A model generated the notes under the pieces. The model saw nothing but the letters and a program-made list of their open reading frames with translations, ran no database searches and had not been told where the DNA came from. Position numbers and translations under genes: made by a program. Positions 6,149 to 7,866 of a stretch of DNA of 7,866 bases are shown here, piece after piece. The DNA is from Polynucleobacter meluiroseus (GTDB lineage Bacteria; Pseudomonadota; Gammaproteobacteria; Burkholderiales; Burkholderiaceae), in NCBI GenBank assembly GCA_945867755.1, contig CAMBJN010000062.1, positions 1 through 7,866 on the forward strand, written 5' to 3'. Every line of letters begins with the position of its first letter. The stretch's first letter is position 1.

Positions 6149-7009
6149 TTAGGCAGTTAATGCTAACTTCATTTTTTTTAGCGCAGCGGCTTCAATTTGG
6201 CGCACGCGTTCAGCAGAAATATTGAATTCTGCAGCAAGGTCGTGAAGCGTGCTTCCACCAGATCCATCATCTGCAACATCTAACCAGCGAGACGCAACAA
6301 TCTTGCGACTGCGCTCATCTAGACTTGCCAAAGCCTTTTCAATGCCTGGACCTTGTAATTGAAGGGTCTTTTCCCGAGCTAATACTTCGGTTGGCTCATA
6401 ACGGGTATCTGATAACCAATTAATCGGAGCATAGGCTTCATCATCTGATGAATCTGCTTCAATGGCTACATCACCACCACTCAATCTTTTTTCCATCTCT
6501 CTCACATCCTCCTGACGAACATCCAGCGCTTTGACAAGGTGATCAATCTCAGATGGAGATAAAGCATTTAAAGTTGGTTTATTGCTGCGCAAATTAAAAA
6601 ATAATTTGCGGTGAGCTTTGGTTGTGGCAATTTTGACCATTCTCCAATTGCGAAGAATGTATTCATGAATTTCAGCTTTGATCCAGTGAATTGAATAAGT
6701 CACTAAACGGGTACCCTGTTCAGGATCATATCTTTTCACTGCTTTCATAAGACCAATATTGCCCTCTTGGATTAAATCTGCATGAGGGATGCCATAACCA
6801 AGGTATTGGCGAGCAATAGAAACCACCAAACGAAGGTGTGACATCACCAAGGTTTTGGCAGCATCTAAGTTTTCATGATCTCTGAATTCGCGAGCAAGGC
6901 GAATCTCGTCTGATGCACTCAGCATGGGCAGACGGTTAACGCTTGAAATGTAAGCATTAACACTACCTACATTTAGTTGCATTGGAATCATGGCATTCAT
7001 ATTTGTCAT
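6149..7009 (-). CDS. rpoH: RNA polymerase sigma-32 heat-shock factor RpoH
   Basis: RpoH directs RNA polymerase to heat-shock promoters (chaperones and proteases). The 286-residue length matches E. coli RpoH (284). Region 2 is clear: LVMSHLRLVVSIARQY (54-69), DLIQEGNIGLMKAVKRYDPE (78-97) and VTYSIHWIKAEIHEYILRNW (103-122). The RpoH-specific box follows as HRKLFFNLR (133-141). Region 4.2 has the helix-turn-helix STLHDLAAEFNISAERVRQI (253-272). In region 2.1, L48, A51 and V55 align with E. coli L47, A50 and I54, residues known to matter for regulated turnover. The RpoH box begins with His instead of the usual Gln. The first ATG directly abuts the ribosome binding site, so translation may really begin at Met4 (7000). 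A perfect CIRCE operator lies 9 bp upstream. Confidence 0.97.
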   Translation of the reverse strand: MTNMNAMIPMQLNVGSVNAYISSVNRLPMLSASDEIRLAREFRDHENLDAAKTLVMSHLRLVVSIARQYLGYGIPHADLIQEGNIGLMKAVKRYDPEQGTRLVTYSIHWIKAEIHEYILRNWRMVKIATTKAHRKLFFNLRSNKPTLNALSPSEIDHLVKALDVRQEDVREMEKRLSGGDVAIEADSSDDEAYAPINWLSDTRYEPTEVLAREKTLQLQGPGIEKALASLDERSRKIVASRWLDVADDGSGGSTLHDLAAEFNISAERVRQIEAAALKKMKLALTA

Positions 7010-7014
7010 ACCTC
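7010..7014 (-). promoter_or_regulatory. rpoH Shine-Dalgarno site, abutting the first ATG
   Basis: On the minus strand GAGGT is followed with no spacer by the ATG at 7007-7009 (Met1), too close for normal initiation there. The in-frame ATG at 6998-7000 (Met4) is 9 nt downstream and better placed. No other plausible site is nearby except GGAG inside the CIRCE right arm, about 15 nt from Met1. Confidence 0.6.
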
Positions 7015-7018
7015 TATA

Positions 7019-7045
7019 TTAGCACTCCTGATATTAGAGTGCTAA
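7019..7045. promoter_or_regulatory. CIRCE operator (HrcA repressor binding site) upstream of rpoH
   Basis: The sequence is a perfect inverted repeat TTAGCACTC-N9-GAGTGCTAA: 9-bp arms at 7019-7027 and 7037-7045 with an exact 9-nt spacer. It is identical to the classical CIRCE consensus. CIRCE is the operator of HrcA, a repressor whose activity depends on GroEL, and is best known upstream of groESL and dnaK operons. Here it ends 9 bp before the rpoH ATG and lies downstream of the candidate promoter, a position suited to repression and to forming a hairpin in the mRNA leader. hrcA itself is not in the window. Confidence 0.95.
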
Positions 7046-7066
7046 TTTATGTATAACCATATGATT

Positions 7067-7096
7067 TATATAGGAATAAACTAATTTTGAATCAAG
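7067..7096 (-). promoter_or_regulatory. Candidate rpoH promoter (sigma-70-like and/or sigma-32-like)
   Basis: On the minus strand, TTGATT (7090-7095) and TATATA (7067-7072) are separated by 17 nt, a moderate sigma-70-type match. The same bases can be read as a heat-shock promoter: CTTGATT (7090-7096), 14 nt, then TCCTATAT (7068-7075), compared with the E. coli sigma-32 consensus CTTGAAA and CCCCATNT. The -35 element lies in the last codons of ftsY. Transcription would start near 7060, placing the CIRCE repeat in the leader. The region is AT-rich, so chance matches are likely; no experimental start is known to me. Confidence 0.4.
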
Positions 7097-7866
7097 GATT
7101 TGGCGAATTCTGAAGCATTGAATGGCTTCAAATCAGACAGTTGTTCACCTAGGCCAATAGCTAAAACACTGGGTGGGTTTTCTGATAACTCTGAGGCAAT
7201 GGCGCACAAGATGCCACCTTTGGCCGTTCCATCGAGTTTGGTAACAATGATTCCAGTTAAATTGAGAGCCTCGTGGAAGGCCTTTACTTGGGCCATGCCA
7301 TTTTGACCGGTATTGCCATCTATCACTAAAATAGTCTCGTGAGGAGCCGATTCTTGTGCCTTGCCGATGACTCGTTTAACTTTCTTTAGCTCATCCATGA
7401 GGTGAGCTTGAGTCGATAGTCTGCCAGCAGTATCGATGATGACAAGGTCTTGGTGACGGGATTGACCAGCTTTAACAGCATCATGGGCCACTGCTGCAGC
7501 ATCACCACTTTCTTGGGCTATCACGGCTACTTGGTTGCGTTCCCCCCAAGCGATCAGCTGCTCTCTGGCAGCTGCTCGGAAAGTATCTCCAGCCCCCAAT
7601 AAAACTTTACGTCCAGTTTGTTGAAAGTAATGACAAATTTTTCCAATGCTGGTTGTTTTGCCAGCCCCATTGACCCCCACGATCAGCCACACGGTTGGTT
7701 GGCCTGATGTATCGGGTAAAAAATCCAGCGGATTTTGGGGTCTTTCGAGTTTGCTTAAGAGATTTTCTACCAATGTGGCTAGAATCATCTTTAGATCATC
7801 AGCAGATTCAGCTTTTTGATTTTTTGCTTCACGGCGCAGTTGACTGATCAGGGTTTGAGTGGCACT
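7081..7866 (-). CDS. ftsY: Signal recognition particle receptor FtsY (C-terminal NG part; start outside window)
   Basis: FtsY is the membrane-associated GTPase that receives SRP-ribosome complexes for co-translational insertion of inner-membrane proteins. The frame is open to the right edge, so 261 codons are visible and the 5' end is missing. The Met at 7786-7788 is internal to the helical N domain, since upstream codons continue with LRREAKNQKAESADDLK. In visible numbering, the P-loop GVNGAGKTT is at 64-72, DTFRAAAREQL at 94-104, DTAGR at 145-149 and TKLDGTAKGG at 209-218. The closing GLGEQLSDLKPF is at 238-249. All SRP-GTPase motifs are intact. The DTFRAAA and GEQLSDLKPF signatures favour FtsY over Ffh, and no M domain follows. 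The stop (TAG) is 71 bp before rpoH, with no terminator seen between. Confidence 0.96.
   Translation of the reverse strand, partial: SATQTLISQLRREAKNQKAESADDLKMILATLVENLLSKLERPQNPLDFLPDTSGQPTVWLIVGVNGAGKTTSIGKICHYFQQTGRKVLLGAGDTFRAAAREQLIAWGERNQVAVIAQESGDAAAVAHDAVKAGQSRHQDLVIIDTAGRLSTQAHLMDELKKVKRVIGKAQESAPHETILVIDGNTGQNGMAQVKAFHEALNLTGIIVTKLDGTAKGGILCAIASELSENPPSVLAIGLGEQLSDLKPFNASEFAKSLIQN

Noticed and set aside
6155..6179. Possible terminator for the sco operon: AGTTA-ATGC-TAACT followed by TTTTTTTT
   Set aside because: The stem is only 5 AT-rich base pairs, the T run begins 3 nt later, and the sequence is explained as the rpoH C-terminal coding region (KKMKLAL). Too weak to list.
7786..7788. 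Met codon as the start of ftsY
   Set aside because: The frame stays open upstream to the window edge and encodes FtsY-like N-domain sequence, so this Met is internal.
1..7866. Mobile element, phage, CRISPR, tRNA/rRNA or defence system
   Set aside because: No transposase, integrase, direct-repeat array, tRNA-like fold or toxin-antitoxin pair was seen; coding density and gene order are those of a conserved core region.

Overview
The window reads as an ordinary chromosomal stretch of a betaproteobacterium. The low GC content (low to mid 40s by eye), the order of the cytochrome oxidase genes and three small accessory membrane proteins typical of Burkholderiales all point to a Polynucleobacter-like member of that order. 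The taxon is an inference from gene order and protein character; no database search was possible.

Positions 2-1787 (+) are the 3' part of an aa3-type cytochrome c oxidase structural operon. In order it holds the tail of a small oxidase assembly protein, ctaG (CuB insertion), a DUF2970 membrane peptide and ctaE (subunit III). The operon ends in a strong hairpin at 1821-1852. A small two-helix membrane protein (DUF2909, 'twin transmembrane') lies on the minus strand at 1888-2097 and converges on that same hairpin.

Positions 2122-6121 (+) are a tightly packed assembly operon: SURF1, an SCO-like but motif-poor membrane-anchored protein, ctaA (heme A synthase), ctaB (heme O synthase) and an SCO1/SenC copper chaperone. 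Gene junctions are overlaps of 4-8 nt or gaps of 2 nt. Together ctaB and ctaA make heme A, SURF1 helps place it in subunit I, and CtaG and SCO deliver copper to CuB and CuA.

Positions 6149-7866 (-) hold ftsY (SRP receptor, 5' end outside the window) followed by rpoH (heat-shock sigma-32). The 71-bp ftsY-rpoH gap contains a perfect CIRCE operator, TTAGCACTC-N9-GAGTGCTAA, the binding site of the HrcA repressor. It lies between a candidate promoter and the rpoH start. This is the most noteworthy signal: the positive heat-shock regulator appears to be under the negative heat-shock regulator.

No RNA genes, mobile elements, CRISPR arrays or long unexplained gaps were seen. The longest stretch without a gene is about 100 bp, at 1788-1887. 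I did not find a wholly undescribed system. The points worth following are the CIRCE-rpoH arrangement and the SCO-like protein at 2864-3526.
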